Positions 63,841 to 64,000 of a stretch of DNA of 64,000 bases are shown in pieces (position 1 is the first letter of the stretch; each line of letters opens with the position of its first letter). Under the pieces are notes generated by a model, which did no database searches, was not told the DNA's origin, and saw nothing but the letters and a program-made list of their open reading frames with translations. Source of the stretch: Sycon ciliatum (Eukaryota > Porifera > Calcarea > Leucosolenida > Sycettidae); the NCBI RefSeq assembly GCF_964019385.1, contig NC_088646.1:3229525-3293524 (forward strand). Reading direction: 5' to 3'. A program made the translations under genes and the position numbers.

Positions 63841-64000
63841 ATATTTGCTGGTCAGCACCAAGCAGATACTGCAGCACGCCAGCACACTATGCCTATGAAT
63901 AGTGGAACAGTTTGAAAGGCTGTGTTCTTGCTTGATTCTGAACAGTTGTACTAGATTCACCCTTCAAAAGGTGCCATCTCAACTGGAGTCGGGTTTCCTT

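Overview
The window looks like an early-branching animal genome (sponge or cnidarian most likely; this is inference). It has sparse exons with GT..AG introns, a NACHT/NLR-type gene, a PINK1-like kinase with a coiled coil, many microsatellites and minisatellites, long hairpins, and a dense layer of degraded LINE-, Penelope-, hAT- and piggyBac-like elements. No bacterial operon, CRISPR array or rRNA gene was seen.

Layout. 0-8 kb: candidate exons of one plus-strand host gene (590-7877). Its large intron holds a degraded minus-strand protein of unknown family and a fold-back repeat. 8-10.3 kb: an 11-bp and a 24-bp satellite. 11.1-14.1 kb: a non-LTR-type retroelement. 14.4-18 kb: nested inverted repeats, Penelope-like 3' ends, and a clean piggyBac-like miniature element with TTAA ends, a tRNA-like segment and two copies of a 20-bp palindrome. 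18.2-19.6 kb: a zinc-finger exon and an exonuclease-like fragment with an internal stop.

20511-46217: the centrepiece, three nearly identical tandem copies of an ~8.57-kb unit. Each copy carries (a) a ~3.45-kb terminal-inverted-repeat element, CAC-ended and flanked by CGGT, whose broken coding pieces keep the whole RAG1 layout (N-terminal zinc region, RING, D..D..E core); and (b) an intact single-exon 1030-residue NACHT protein whose start codon lies ~150 bp beyond the element's 3' end. Only four differences between copies were noticed. Both unit junctions carry the same 15-nt filler, which makes a perfect hairpin with the end of the preceding copy.

46.2-50 kb: a SINE-like hairpin, a hAT-like element with 8-bp flanks, a TA-flanked miniature element and LINE reverse transcriptase fragments. 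50.5-52.4 kb: the PINK1-like kinase gene, whose DFG is replaced. 52.4-60 kb: LINE fragments on both strands, two long CT tracts and a 157-bp-arm hairpin. 60.3-62.6 kb: a three-exon coiled-coil gene that resembles the kinase's C-terminal part. 62.6-64 kb: nothing firm.

The RAG1-like pieces and the NACHT gene have been amplified together. The RAG1-like frames are broken in the same way in every copy, while the NACHT frame is intact, so the likely beneficiary of the amplification is the NACHT gene. Whether the array is real or an assembly product cannot be decided from the sequence alone.
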